A stretch of 64,000 nucleotides of DNA from Laceyella tengchongensis (GTDB lineage Bacteria; Bacillota; Bacilli; Thermoactinomycetales; Thermoactinomycetaceae). Location of the stretch: assembly GCF_900182735.1 (NCBI RefSeq), contig NZ_FXTU01000001.1, forward strand, positions 496,001 to 560,000, read 5' to 3'. The notes below the pieces were generated by a model, which was not told the origin of the DNA, did no database searches, and saw nothing but the letters and a program-made list of their open reading frames with translations. Below, piece by piece: positions 1-8,400 of the stretch (position 1 is its first letter; the number at the start of each line of letters is the position of its first letter). The position numbers and the translations under genes were made by a program.

Positions 1-575
1 ATGTGCAGAAAGCGACATTTGAAGCGATCGAATTGGACAATGGCCGAGCCAAGGCGCTTGACGTGGCGTTGGAGTTCTGTTTGAAAGTGGCCAATGGGCA
101 ACCCACCAAAGGGATTTACTTGTGGGGACCGTTTGGGACGGGCAAAAGTTACATCGCTAGTGCCATATTAAACACCCTTGCCGAACACGGCATTTCGTCG
201 CTGATGGTGCACATGTCCGCGCTCGCTTCGGAGATGAGGGACGCGGTCGCCAATAATAAAGCTTCAGTTAACAGCAAGCTTGAAGCGTTGAGCAGTGTGC
301 CCATTTTGGTCATGGATGATATCGGCGTGGAAAATTTGACCCCTTGGTTGAGGGATGGAGTGCTGTCGGTGGTGCTTCACAGCAGAGCATCCAATCAGCT
401 TCCCACGATCTACACATCTAATCTCACATTGGACGAGCTGGAGGAGTGGCTTTGCTACACCCAGGTAAACGGATATGACCAGCATGAACCGTTGAAAGGG
501 AAACGGATCATGGAAAGAATCCGGCCGTATGTGATTCCGGTTGAGGTAAAAGGGAGAAATAGAAGGTATTCTTGA
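1..575 (+). CDS. dnaI: Helicase loader DnaI, C-terminal part (cut by window edge)
   Basis: AAA+ ATPase that loads the replicative helicase DnaC in Bacillales together with DnaB and DnaD. Only the last ~190 codons are in the window; the frame is open at the left edge, so the GTG at position 3 is probably internal. In the visible part, Walker A GPFGTGKS is at residues 42-49 and Walker B ILVMDDIG at 101-108, followed by the sensor region typical of DnaI (TSNLTLDELEEW, IMERIRP). A strong terminator follows directly. In B. subtilis dnaI lies immediately downstream of dnaB; here dnaB is at 43.7 kb without a dnaI after it. A phage DnaC-like protein is less likely because the match to DnaI runs to the C-terminus. 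Confidence 0.9.
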   Translation, partial: VQKATFEAIELDNGRAKALDVALEFCLKVANGQPTKGIYLWGPFGTGKSYIASAILNTLAEHGISSLMVHMSALASEMRDAVANNKASVNSKLEALSSVPILVMDDIGVENLTPWLRDGVLSVVLHSRASNQLPTIYTSNLTLDELEEWLCYTQVNGYDQHEPLKGKRIMERIRPYVIPVEVKGRNRRYS

Positions 576-577
576 TG

Positions 578-605
578 ACCAATATCTGAATGATATTGGT
601 TTTTT
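578..605 (+). terminator. Terminator after dnaI
   Basis: Perfect 9-bp stem ACCAATATC/GATATTGGT with a 5-nt loop (TGAAT), followed by a T run. Confidence 0.9.
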
Positions 606-673
606 ATTAAGCGATTTCGGTTGGTAATTGACAGAATAATAAAAACGGAATTCAGGGAGGGGATCGCTTAGCA

Positions 674-754
674 ATGCGAAAAATTAGACTTGCCCGCATT
701 CGCGAAATCGACCGGTTGAAGCAGCTTGCCATTTACCTGAAAAAGGATTTGTGA
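674..754 (+). CDS. Possible 26-aa basic peptide
   Basis: Short frame starting ATG with an AGGGAGGGG-type ribosome binding site about 12 nt upstream (a long spacing). The product is Arg/Lys/Leu/Ile-rich (starts MRKIRLARIREIDRL) and could form an amphipathic helix. I recognise no family. It lies alone between the dnaI terminator and dedA. It may be a true mini-gene or chance; the long SD spacing argues for caution. Confidence 0.3.
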   Translation: MRKIRLARIREIDRLKQLAIYLKKDL

Positions 755-980
755 ATATGTTTTGAGCATGGCGGATTCCATGACAAAAATGAGCCGATTC
801 TTGTTACAATGAGAAAATGACATCGAGGTAATGGGGGATGAATCACGAGCAAAATCAATTGTAAGCCTGTGTCAAAAATATCGCGTTTCGCGCCAAAGGG
901 CCGCTAAAGCCCAGCGACGTACCAGAAGCCGGGAACAGGAAGCGTCTTTTGCACCAATATCGACATATATGAGCTAATTC

Positions 981-998
981 GAATGCTCGTGAGCATTC
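981..998. promoter_or_regulatory. Perfect palindrome upstream of dedA
   Basis: GAATGCTCGTGAGCATTC, 8-bp arms with a 2-bp centre, 37 nt before the dedA start. There is no T run, so an operator is more likely than a terminator. The cognate protein is unknown. Confidence 0.4.
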
Positions 999-1034
999 AA
1001 CAAAGGCAGAATTGAGCATCTGGAGGGGATCAAT

Positions 1035-1649
1035 GTGGAAAGTTGGATTATCGATTTTATGGAAGAGTTTGGTTATTTAGGAATTTTCTTGATGATTGCG
1101 CTAGAGAACATCTTTCCGCCGATTCCATCGGAAATCGTGTTGTCGTTTGGCGGATTCATGACGACTCAATCTGATTTGACGGTTACGGGAGTAGTGATAT
1201 CTTCGACGCTGGGAGCTGTGGTCGGGGCGATTATCCTGTTCTATATCGGCCGGTTGCTAGATGTGGAGCGGTTAGAACGCATCGTTGAGCGTTGGGGGCA
1301 TCTCCTGAGAACCGACAAAGAGGACATACATAAAGCGAACGCTTGGTTTCACCGTTATGGTATCTGGACGGTGTTTTTCTGCCGGATGGTTCCGATCGTG
1401 CGCAGCTTGATTTCGATTCCGGCGGGGATGGCGAAAATGAATTTTCCGTTGTTCCTGTTGTTCACTACTGTCGGATCGTTGATTTGGAACATGGTTCTGG
1501 TAAATCTGGGTGCAGCCCTTGGCGCTTCTTGGTCTAAGGTGCTGGAGTATATGAGCGTCTACCAAGATATTGTCATTGTCATCGTTGGCGCACTGTTGAT
1601 TGTGGGTGCCGTTTGGTTCTTCCGCCGCAACCGTTCCCAAAAAGCATAA
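1035..1649 (+). CDS. DedA family membrane protein
   Basis: 204-aa integral membrane protein of the DedA/SNARE-associated (VTT domain) family, linked to lipid flipping and membrane homeostasis. The family motif with Glu24 and the PPIP turn (residues 28-31) and Glu33 is present, as is the second half-helix motif with Arg (CRMVPIVRSL, about residue 118). Four to five hydrophobic segments are visible and the tail is basic. The GTG start at 1035 is set by TGGAGGGG 6 nt upstream; the overlapping ATG at 1033 is in another frame. It is monocistronic or co-transcribed with the small membrane protein that follows 60 nt later. The transported lipid cannot be told from sequence. Confidence 0.85.
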   Translation: MESWIIDFMEEFGYLGIFLMIALENIFPPIPSEIVLSFGGFMTTQSDLTVTGVVISSTLGAVVGAIILFYIGRLLDVERLERIVERWGHLLRTDKEDIHKANAWFHRYGIWTVFFCRMVPIVRSLISIPAGMAKMNFPLFLLFTTVGSLIWNMVLVNLGAALGASWSKVLEYMSVYQDIVIVIVGALLIVGAVWFFRRNRSQKA

Positions 1650-1709
1650 GGTTTTCGTCTACGCGGTTTCTGCAACGCCCGGTTTGGGAAAAAGTTGTGA
1701 GGGGTGCGT

Positions 1710-1922
1710 ATGATGTGGCTGGTATCTGGCGTCATCTTGATGATCGTGGGTTTGTCCATGGCTGTATACAACCTGATCGTCGTCTATACGAGAGAGGGCG
1801 TTGACCGTGTCTGGAAACGATTGATGTTCTTGTTTTTGGAGACGGCGTCGTTTCGGGGGATCGGCGGTTGGGGGATATGGTTGATGTTTTTTGGCATCAT
1901 CTTCGCATTTGTGCTGGGCTAA
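1710..1922 (+). CDS. Small two-helix membrane protein, unknown
   Basis: 70-aa protein with two hydrophobic segments (about residues 3-26 and 45-68) separated by a charged loop (YTREGVDRVWKR). GAGGGG at 1699-1704 points to the ATG at 1710; the GTG at 1704 overlaps this SD. No family recognised. It follows dedA by 60 nt on the same strand, so co-expression is likely. Confidence 0.6.
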   Translation: MMWLVSGVILMIVGLSMAVYNLIVVYTREGVDRVWKRLMFLFLETASFRGIGGWGIWLMFFGIIFAFVLG

Positions 1923-2010
1923 AGTCCCATCGGCGGCCGCTGGCGCGCTTTTTTCGCACATGAAGCGTCCAACCCTTTCATAAACATAGTGAGTAGAAGG
2001 GGTGACGACG

Positions 2011-2283
2011 ATGCGACAACGGGGTATTTATTTGTTGTGCGGGGCGGCTTGCTTCTGCTTGGGGCTGGCCAAGCTCCCCCTCCAACTCCAAGCCGGGCTC
2101 CCTTCGCTGTTTGTGGTGGTGTGGTTGACAGTGATGGGTTTGTTTTTGATCGCCAATTTGAACGACCTGATGCGGCAGGTCCGCATCCGACAGCGGAGAA
2201 AAGAGGCGGAGCGCAGACGGCAGTGGTTGGAAGCGGAACAACGGTGGAGACGGCGGCAGCGGCTGACGATCCACTATCGATAG
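2011..2283 (+). CDS. Small membrane protein with Arg-rich tail, unknown
   Basis: 90-aa protein. Two hydrophobic segments (about residues 4-18 and 26-45) are followed by a strongly basic helical tail rich in Arg/Glu/Gln (RQRRKEAERRRQWLEAEQR), probably cytoplasmic. The ATG at 2011 is chosen because AAGGGG ends at 2002; the in-frame GTG at 2002 overlaps the SD. No homologue recognised. It ends 76 nt before a terminator. Confidence 0.6.
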   Translation: MRQRGIYLLCGAACFCLGLAKLPLQLQAGLPSLFVVVWLTVMGLFLIANLNDLMRQVRIRQRRKEAERRRQWLEAEQRWRRRQRLTIHYR

Positions 2284-2358
2284 TTGCACAGAAGGCTGGT
2301 GAGTGCAAAGGGCTTAAACCTTTTAATGCGCCGGCTTTGCAGTCTCATTTTGTTTAGG

Positions 2359-2400
2359 CAAGCCAAAGAACCCAGTGTAGGGATCTTTGGCTTGTTTTTC
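2359..2400 (+). terminator. Terminator before ytoI
   Basis: 11-bp perfect stem CAAGCCAAAGA/TCTTTGGCTTG with a 14-nt loop, then GTTTTTC. Confidence 0.85.
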
Positions 2401-2485
2401 TATTAAGGCCAGAGATAGGTTTTGTACGGAAATTATTGTAATATGAAAATGAAGTGGACAATCAGAGAAGATGGGAGGAAAGCCA

Positions 2486-3796
2486 TTGTCAACGAAGCAC
2501 GAGCAGATTTTGCAGTATATCGAAAAGTTGGAGATCGGCCACAAAATATCTGTTCGACAAATCGCGCGGGATTTGAATGTGAGCGACGGCACCGCGTATC
2601 GGGCGATCAAAGAGGCCGAATCGCAAGGACTTGTTCACACAATTGAGCGCGTGGGCACGGTCAGGGTGGAGAAAAAGCAACGCTCGGATATTGAACGGCT
2701 CACTTTTGCTGAAGTGGTCAACATTGTGGATGGGACGGTGTTGGGCGGGAAGGCAGGGTTGCATAAGACGCTAAATCGTTTTGTCATCGGGGCCATGAAG
2801 CTGGAAGCCATGATGAGATACATAGAACCGGGAAACCTGTTGATCGTCGGAAACAGGGATAATGTGCATCGTATCGCTTTGGAGAATGAGGCAGCGGTCT
2901 TGATCACAGGTGGGTTTGACACGACGCCAAATGTGAAGAAGTTAGCCAATGAGTTGGAACTGCCCGTGATCTCCAGCAGTTATGACAGCTTTACTGTCGC
3001 TTCCATGATCAACCGGGCAATTTATGATCGGCTGATCAAAAAAGAGATCTTGATGGTGGAGGACGTGTTGCCTAAGAACCGCAAGCCCTACTATTTGCAC
3101 CACAATGACACAATTGCCCGCTTTCACCAGTTTGTGCGGGAAACGGCACACAGCCGCTATCCGGTGGTGGATGATCATGACCGGGTGGTGGGGATGGTGA
3201 CGGCCAAAGATGTGATGGGGTATGAGCCGCAAGATCCCATCGAGCGGGCGATGACCAAAAATCCGATCATGGCGACAACCAAAACATCCTTGGCTTCGGC
3301 TGCGCATGAGATGGTGTGGGAAGGCATTGAGCTGTTGCCCGTCGTAAATGACCATCGCAAACTGATCGGGGTGATCAGCCGGCAAGATGTGATCAAATCC
3401 TTGCAATACATGCAGAAACAGCCGCAGATCGGGGAAACGATTCAAGAGTTGAGTTTTCGCGGCTTTCATGAAGTGGAAAAGTCGGGACAGACGTTGTTCC
3501 GTGGCCGGATTACCCCGCAGATGACGGATGCTTTGGGCCGGCTCAGCACAGGGGTGTGCACAACGCTGATCACCGAAACGGCGATGCGGATGTTGCGTCG
3601 GCAGCGGCGCGGGGATTTGGCGATTCAGAACTTTACCCTGTATTTTTTAAAGCCGATTCAGATTGATACGGTTGTGGACATTTCGCCGCGCATTCTTGAC
3701 TTGGGAAGAAAGCAGGCCAAGATGGATGTGGAGATGATGATCGACAATCAAGTGGTGGCCAAGGCGTTGGTTACTGCTTACACCATGGAACGCTGA
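2486..3796 (+). CDS. ytoI: YtoI: HTH, DRTGG, CBS pair and hotdog domain regulator
   Basis: 436-aa cytoplasmic protein matching B. subtilis YtoI along its length. Domains in order: winged HTH (about 1-60, with VRQIARDLNVSDGTAYRAI), DRTGG domain (about 75-180), two CBS repeats (about 190-310) that usually bind adenine nucleotides, and a C-terminal 4HBT/hotdog fold. The family's function is not established. I take the TTG at 2486 as start: GGAGGAAAG lies just upstream and the protein then begins MSTKHEQILQYI as in the family; the ATG at 2471 precedes the SD. It converges on ytpI with a shared terminator. Confidence 0.88.
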   Translation: MSTKHEQILQYIEKLEIGHKISVRQIARDLNVSDGTAYRAIKEAESQGLVHTIERVGTVRVEKKQRSDIERLTFAEVVNIVDGTVLGGKAGLHKTLNRFVIGAMKLEAMMRYIEPGNLLIVGNRDNVHRIALENEAAVLITGGFDTTPNVKKLANELELPVISSSYDSFTVASMINRAIYDRLIKKEILMVEDVLPKNRKPYYLHHNDTIARFHQFVRETAHSRYPVVDDHDRVVGMVTAKDVMGYEPQDPIERAMTKNPIMATTKTSLASAAHEMVWEGIELLPVVNDHRKLIGVISRQDVIKSLQYMQKQPQIGETIQELSFRGFHEVEKSGQTLFRGRITPQMTDALGRLSTGVCTTLITETAMRMLRRQRRGDLAIQNFTLYFLKPIQIDTVVDISPRILDLGRKQAKMDVEMMIDNQVVAKALVTAYTMER

Positions 3797-3800
3797 CTAC

Positions 3801-3842
3801 ATGAGAAAAGCCGGTGACATCAACGTCACCGGCTTTTCTCAT
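3801..3842. terminator. Bidirectional terminator ytoI / ytpI
   Basis: 18-bp perfect stem (3801-3818 with 3825-3842), loop ATCAAC, A-rich on one side and T-rich on the other, so it can serve both converging genes. It overlaps the last codons of ytpI. Confidence 0.9.
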
Positions 3843-4159
3843 GAAACCGGGGAAGTGCGTTCTTGATGCTGTTTCACTTGATTGCTGTAAAAGCGATGGT
3901 GCTTGAATCCGTAATAAAGATTAAATAGGCCCACAGCGAGGATCAAACCGATGAAGAACAGGCGCAATGCTGAATCGCTCGGCATCAGAAATTGCAATGA
4001 CCCGATCGCCAAGAACATCAGCCCCATAAACATGTTCATTCGCGCTTGGTAGATCCGTTTGGGCAGGCCGTCCGTTCTGCGCGCCAGCATGCTGTTGAAA
4101 AAAGTGCCAAAGACGGTGACGCAGATGACGGAAACCAAGATAATGCCAATGGCTTGCAT
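3839..4159 (-). CDS. ytpI: YtpI-like membrane protein
   Basis: 106-aa protein with three hydrophobic segments (about 3-22, 42-60, 66-86) and a short polar tail, matching YtpI in size, topology and position next to ytoI. Function unknown; in B. subtilis it sits in the same neighbourhood. The SD AGGAGG (complement of 4171-4176) supports ATG at 4159. Confidence 0.75.
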   Translation of the reverse strand: MQAIGIILVSVICVTVFGTFFNSMLARRTDGLPKRIYQARMNMFMGLMFLAIGSLQFLMPSDSALRLFFIGLILAVGLFNLYYGFKHHRFYSNQVKQHQERTSPVS

Positions 4160-4183
4160 GTTTATAAAAACCTCCTGGAAATA

Positions 4184-4211
4184 AGCGCCTCGATCAAGTG
4201 ATGGAGGCGCT
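4184..4211 (-). terminator. Hairpin between the 62-aa gene and ytpI
   Basis: 8-bp stem AGCGCCTC/GAGGCGCT with a 12-nt loop. On the minus strand only a weak T-rich stretch follows, so it may attenuate rather than end transcription. Confidence 0.5.
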
Positions 4212-4225
4212 CAAAAATACGTGAT

Positions 4226-4414
4226 TTACGATTTAGATTGTTCCGGGATGAACCAACATCCGTGTTCAGTGCGGTCAATATGCACGGGAAGGTCCAACTT
4301 CTCCAATTCTTTTTCAATGAACTCTGCAACTTCTTGTGTTTCCGCAAAGGCGGAATATCCGTTTTTCAGCTTTTCCAATTTGGCGCGGGCCATTTCTTTG
4401 CGATTGATGATCAT
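4226..4414 (-). CDS. 62-aa protein of unknown function
   Basis: Small charged soluble protein (starts MIINRKEMARAKLEKL, ends HGCWFIPEQSKS) with a helical first half. The SD AAGGGGG directly upstream makes it a credible gene. It lies between ytpI and ytrI, where B. subtilis has nrnA (ytqI). It has no DHH motifs and is far too short to be an nrnA remnant. No family recognised. Confidence 0.6.
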   Translation of the reverse strand: MIINRKEMARAKLEKLKNGYSAFAETQEVAEFIEKELEKLDLPVHIDRTEHGCWFIPEQSKS

Positions 4415-4461
4415 GGTGGTTCCCCCTTCCCTTAGTAGTGTCGAGTAGTAATAGCATACAA

Positions 4462-5001
4462 CTATTTTACTATATTAGACACATCATCACTAGAGACGTC
4501 TTTCGTTTGAACCCAGATTTTTAATGTTTCGTCATAAAAAGACACATATTTTAGGTGCACTTCTACTTTTAATTTTTGTGCTTCATCTATCACTATTTGT
4601 TCTTTCTCCAAGATTAATTCAATTAGGTCAGGATTGTTGCTGATCCATTGCATCGATTTGCCGAGAAAGGGAGTCAGTTTTTTCTCGAGCTGTTCTTTTA
4701 CCAAATCGATAATCACGGATTGCTCGCTGTCTACTTCCACCATGATTTTTTGGATGCGGTCTTTGTTTTCCTGGTGTCGCTCGCCTTTGCGGGCCAACCG
4801 CAATGCCTCTTCCTGCAACTTCAGAATTTCTTTGTATTTTTGATTGTTGGCGTAATACAGAGCGTTGCGCTCTGATAATAGGCCGTCGATTTTTTGACCA
4901 TACAGCAGAAGAAACAAGCCATTGCCGAAAAGAAAGCCCAGCAGGAACATCACCCATGCGCGCCGGTTTTTTTTCAAGCCGGCAATGACGCCGCGCACCA
5001 T
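4462..5001 (-). CDS. ytrI: Sporulation membrane protein YtrI
   Basis: 179 aa: basic N-terminus, one transmembrane helix (about 16-35), then a long helical, coiled-coil-like stretch (about 40-95) and a C-terminal domain. This is the layout of YtrI, a membrane protein needed for normal sporulation in B. subtilis. The start ATG at 5001 lies 1 nt after the ytrH stop codon, indicating a tight ytrH-ytrI operon. Identity rests on position and topology more than motif matches. Confidence 0.8.
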   Translation of the reverse strand: MVRGVIAGLKKNRRAWVMFLLGFLFGNGLFLLLYGQKIDGLLSERNALYYANNQKYKEILKLQEEALRLARKGERHQENKDRIQKIMVEVDSEQSVIIDLVKEQLEKKLTPFLGKSMQWISNNPDLIELILEKEQIVIDEAQKLKVEVHLKYVSFYDETLKIWVQTKDVSSDDVSNIVK

Positions 5002-5002
5002 G

Positions 5003-5332
5003 TCAATATTCCCCTTGGATCATCCAGCGAATCAGGACGGTGCCGGTGTGGGCGCCTAAAAACGCGCTGATGATAAAGCACAATTGTTGCAGGGCGAGAT
5101 TGATCTGACCGCCTAAAATGGTGATCTCAATGTTCTTGATCATGTCGAATGTGCCGCCGATGGCCGCCACCATTGCCCATATCTTCAATTGTTCTGCGAG
5201 GCGTAGCATTTTAAACATCGGATAATCGTCGGCGAGAAATGCTCCCACACCGCCTAGCATCACGCCGCCCAATACCACGCCGAGCGCGATCAGGAAATCG
5301 AGGATGACCGTTGTCCAAAATTGTTGTCCCAT
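5003..5332 (-). CDS. ytrH: Sporulation membrane protein YtrH
   Basis: 109-aa protein with three hydrophobic helices (about 8-30, 48-65, 78-100). It matches YtrH, which in B. subtilis is made in the mother cell under sigma-E. I choose the ATG at 5332 (MGQQFWTTVILD) because it gives the family length; AAAGGCGG lies 12 nt upstream. The open frame extends further but with an unlikely N-terminus. A TCATATT further upstream on this strand resembles a sigma-E -35 element, but I find no convincing -10. Confidence 0.85.
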   Translation of the reverse strand: MGQQFWTTVILDFLIALGVVLGGVMLGGVGAFLADDYPMFKMLRLAEQLKIWAMVAAIGGTFDMIKNIEITILGGQINLALQQLCFIISAFLGAHTGTVLIRWMIQGEY

Positions 5333-5499
5333 AGCCGATAACCGCCTTTGTCTAGCAAAAGTGTGATTTTGGTAAATATTGACTGATTTTCCTAAAGAAT
5401 ATGAAGGAACGAGAGCAATTATGTGGACAATGGGTAGGGGGAAAGGATGTTCGGACAAGCCGGTTTCGTTATAATAAGAGGGAAAGAGGAGGGGTCGGC

Positions 5500-8400
5500 G
5501 TGGATCGGTTGAAAGACTTTGTTCATCTTCATGTGCATACGGAATTTAGTTTGCTGGACGGGGCGAGCCGGATCGAAGAGCTGGTGCGAACCGCCAAACA
5601 ACTGGGAATGAAGGCGCTCGCTATCACGGATCACGGCGCGATGCACGGCGTGGTGCCTTTCTATAAAGCGTGTCGGGAAGCGGGCATCAAGCCCATCATC
5701 GGTTGTGAAATGTATCTGACAGCAGGGTCGCTCCGTGATAAACGGCCGCTCAGAGAGCAAAAGAATTACCACCTGTTGCTGATTGCCGAAACGGATGTAG
5801 GGTATCGAAATTTGTTGCGTTTGACAAGCGAGGCTCATCTGCGGGGGTTCCATTATAAGCCCCGCATTGACAAAGCGCTGTTGCGCCAACACCGGCAAGG
5901 GCTGATCGCTACCAGTTCGTGCTTGGGAGGGGAGATTCCGCAGGCGATCTTGGCGGGCGATTTGGCGGAAGCGAAACGGTTGGTAATGGAGTATTTAGAC
6001 ATCTTTGGGCCAGATCATTTCTTTTTTGAATTGCAAGATCATCAACTCCCGGAACAAGAACGGGTAAACCGCCAGCTGATTTCTTGGTCGAAAGAGCTGG
6101 GAGTGAAGCTGATCGCGACCAATGATGTGCATTATACACACCAAGGTGATCATGAAGTGCATGATTGCCTTCTTTGCATCCAGACTGGCAGCAAGTTAGC
6201 CGATGAAGAGCGGTTGCGTTTTCCGACCAAAGAATATTACCTGAAATCGGCGGAAGAGATGCGTCGGTGCTTCGGTCATGTACCTGAGGCTTTGCATCAC
6301 ACGGTGGATATCGCCGAACGTTGCCAGGTCGAGATCCCTTTGGGTGGCCGTCTGTTGCCCAAATTCCCCTTGCCGGAAGGTGTGGAGGCCGCCGCTTATT
6401 TGCGGGAGCTTTGCTACCAGGGGGCGATTGAGCGGTTTGGTCAGTTGACCCCTGAGGTGGTTGAGCGGTTGGACTATGAATTGTCGGTCATCGACCGGAT
6501 GGGCTTTAATGATTATTTTCTGGTGGTGTGGGATTTTGTCCGGTTTGCCCATGAGCGGGGGATCGCGGTAGGGCCGGGGCGAGGTTCGGCGGCAGGGAGT
6601 TTGGTGTCCTATGTCCTTCGCATCACCGATATCGACCCGCTGAAGTATCGGCTCTTTTTTGAACGGTTTCTCAATCCCGAGCGGATCAGCATGCCGGATA
6701 TCGACATCGATTTCAACTATGAACGCCGCGATGAAGTGATCCGGTATGTGGTGGACAAGTATGGGGCAGAGCGGGTAGCGCAGATCATTACCTTTGGGAC
6801 GATGGCGCCGCGGGCCGCAGTGCGGGATGTGGGTCGGGTGATGGGATTGCCGTACAGGGAAGTGGACCGCGCGGCCAAGCTAATTCCAGGTAATCCCGGC
6901 ATGACCCTGGCCAAAGCTTTTCAGCAGGAGCCAGCTTTGAAGGAATTGATGAAGAACCCGGCAACGGCGCAACTGATGCGGACGGTAGCCAAGATCGAGG
7001 GGATGCCCCGGCATGCTTCCACCCATGCCGCGGGAGTGGTTATCGCTAGCACACCCCTGACGGATCATGTGCCGCTCCAGGCGGGAAACGACGGAATTCC
7101 ATTGACTCAGTACCCGATGGAGGTGCTGGAGGATATCGGCTTGCTGAAGGTGGATTTTTTAGGTTTGCGCAACTTGACGGTGATCGAGAAGACGCGTGAG
7201 TTGGTGAGAGAAAATTCCGGGACCATCGTTTCATTTGACGGCGCTCGCTTCGATGATCCGGCGACGTACGCGCTGTTGTCCAAAGGGGACACCACCGGGG
7301 TGTTCCAAATGGAATCGCCGGGCATGCGCAAGGTGCTCAAAGAGTTGAAGCCGACGCATTTTGAAGATATCATCGCTGTTTTGGCTTTGTACCGCCCGGG
7401 GCCGATGGAGCAGATTCCGCGTTATATCCGGGCGAAACACGGGTTGGAAAAAGTGACGTATCCCCACCCCGATCTGGAAGAGATTTTGGAAAACACATAC
7501 GGGATTATCGTGTATCAGGAGCAAATCATGCAAATAGCGGCCAAGATGGCTGGCTTTTCCCTTGGGCAGGCTGATTTATTGCGGCGCGCGGTCGGGAAAA
7601 AGAAGAAGGAACTTTTGCATGAACAACGAAACGCTTTTGTAGGAGGCTGTGTGGACAAGGGATATGACGAACAGACGGGGCATGAGATTTATGATTTGAT
7701 CGTGCGATTTGCCGATTACGGTTTTAACCGTAGCCATTCGGCCGCATACGGGGTTTTGGCTTATCAGACGGCTTATTTGAAGGCCAACCACCCGGTCGAG
7801 TTCATGGCGGCATTGATGACATCGGTGATGGGTAGCCAAGGCAAATTGGCGGAGTACATCGAGGAAGCCCGCCGGATGGGGATCGCTGTTTTGCCGCCCG
7901 ATGTGCAGCGAAGTGAAGAGGCCTTTTCGGTGGAAGGGAAAGCGATTCGGTTTGGCTTGGCGGCCATCAAAAATGTTGGTACCTTGGCCATTCGGGAGTT
8001 GATCAAAGGGCGGCAAGGACGCCCATTTGAAAACTTGGCCGATCTGTGCGCTAGGGTGGATTTGCGGGTGTGCAACAGGCGTGTGTTGGAGTCGTTGATT
8101 GAGTGCGGAGCCTGCGATTCTATGCCGGGCAGCCGCTCGCAAAACTTGTATTTGCTGGACGAAGTGCTGGAATGGGTTGCGGCGAACCGAACGCGTTCAG
8201 GCAAACAGCAATTGAGCTTGGGCTTGGCCGATGAAGCGTTTGATTTTGCGCGTTTGTTGGAAGAGGCGCCATCCGCTTCGCTGACGGAACGCGACCAGTT
8301 GGATCGTGAACGGGAATTATTGGGCTTATTTTTATCCGGTCATCCGCTCGACCAGTACGCTCCGGTGATCCAAGAGCGGGCCACGCACCGTTTGCATGCC

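Larger units (their letters stand above)
606..1034. other. Intergenic region before dedA
   Basis: Apart from the 26-codon frame at 674-754, this stretch holds a possible promoter -10 element (TACAAT, 805-810), a GAGGT site at 825-829 before an 8-codon frame at 838 (MNHEQNQL, possible leader peptide), an alternative 48-codon frame 831-977 whose SD is too close to its ATG, and a perfect palindrome at 981-998. No larger gene is visible. Confidence 0.5.

Noticed and set aside
831..977. 48-codon frame upstream of dedA
   Set aside because: Its SD is only about 1-2 nt from the ATG and no family is recognisable; kept only as a note in the intergenic entry.
1989..2357. 122-codon alternative frame over the small Arg-tail membrane protein
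   Set aside because: The overlapping 90-aa frame has the properly spaced SD and a sensible membrane topology.
5340..5420. Sigma-E promoter for ytrH-ytrI
   Set aside because: A TCATATT -35-like element exists on the minus strand, but no -10 at the right spacing resembles the consensus.
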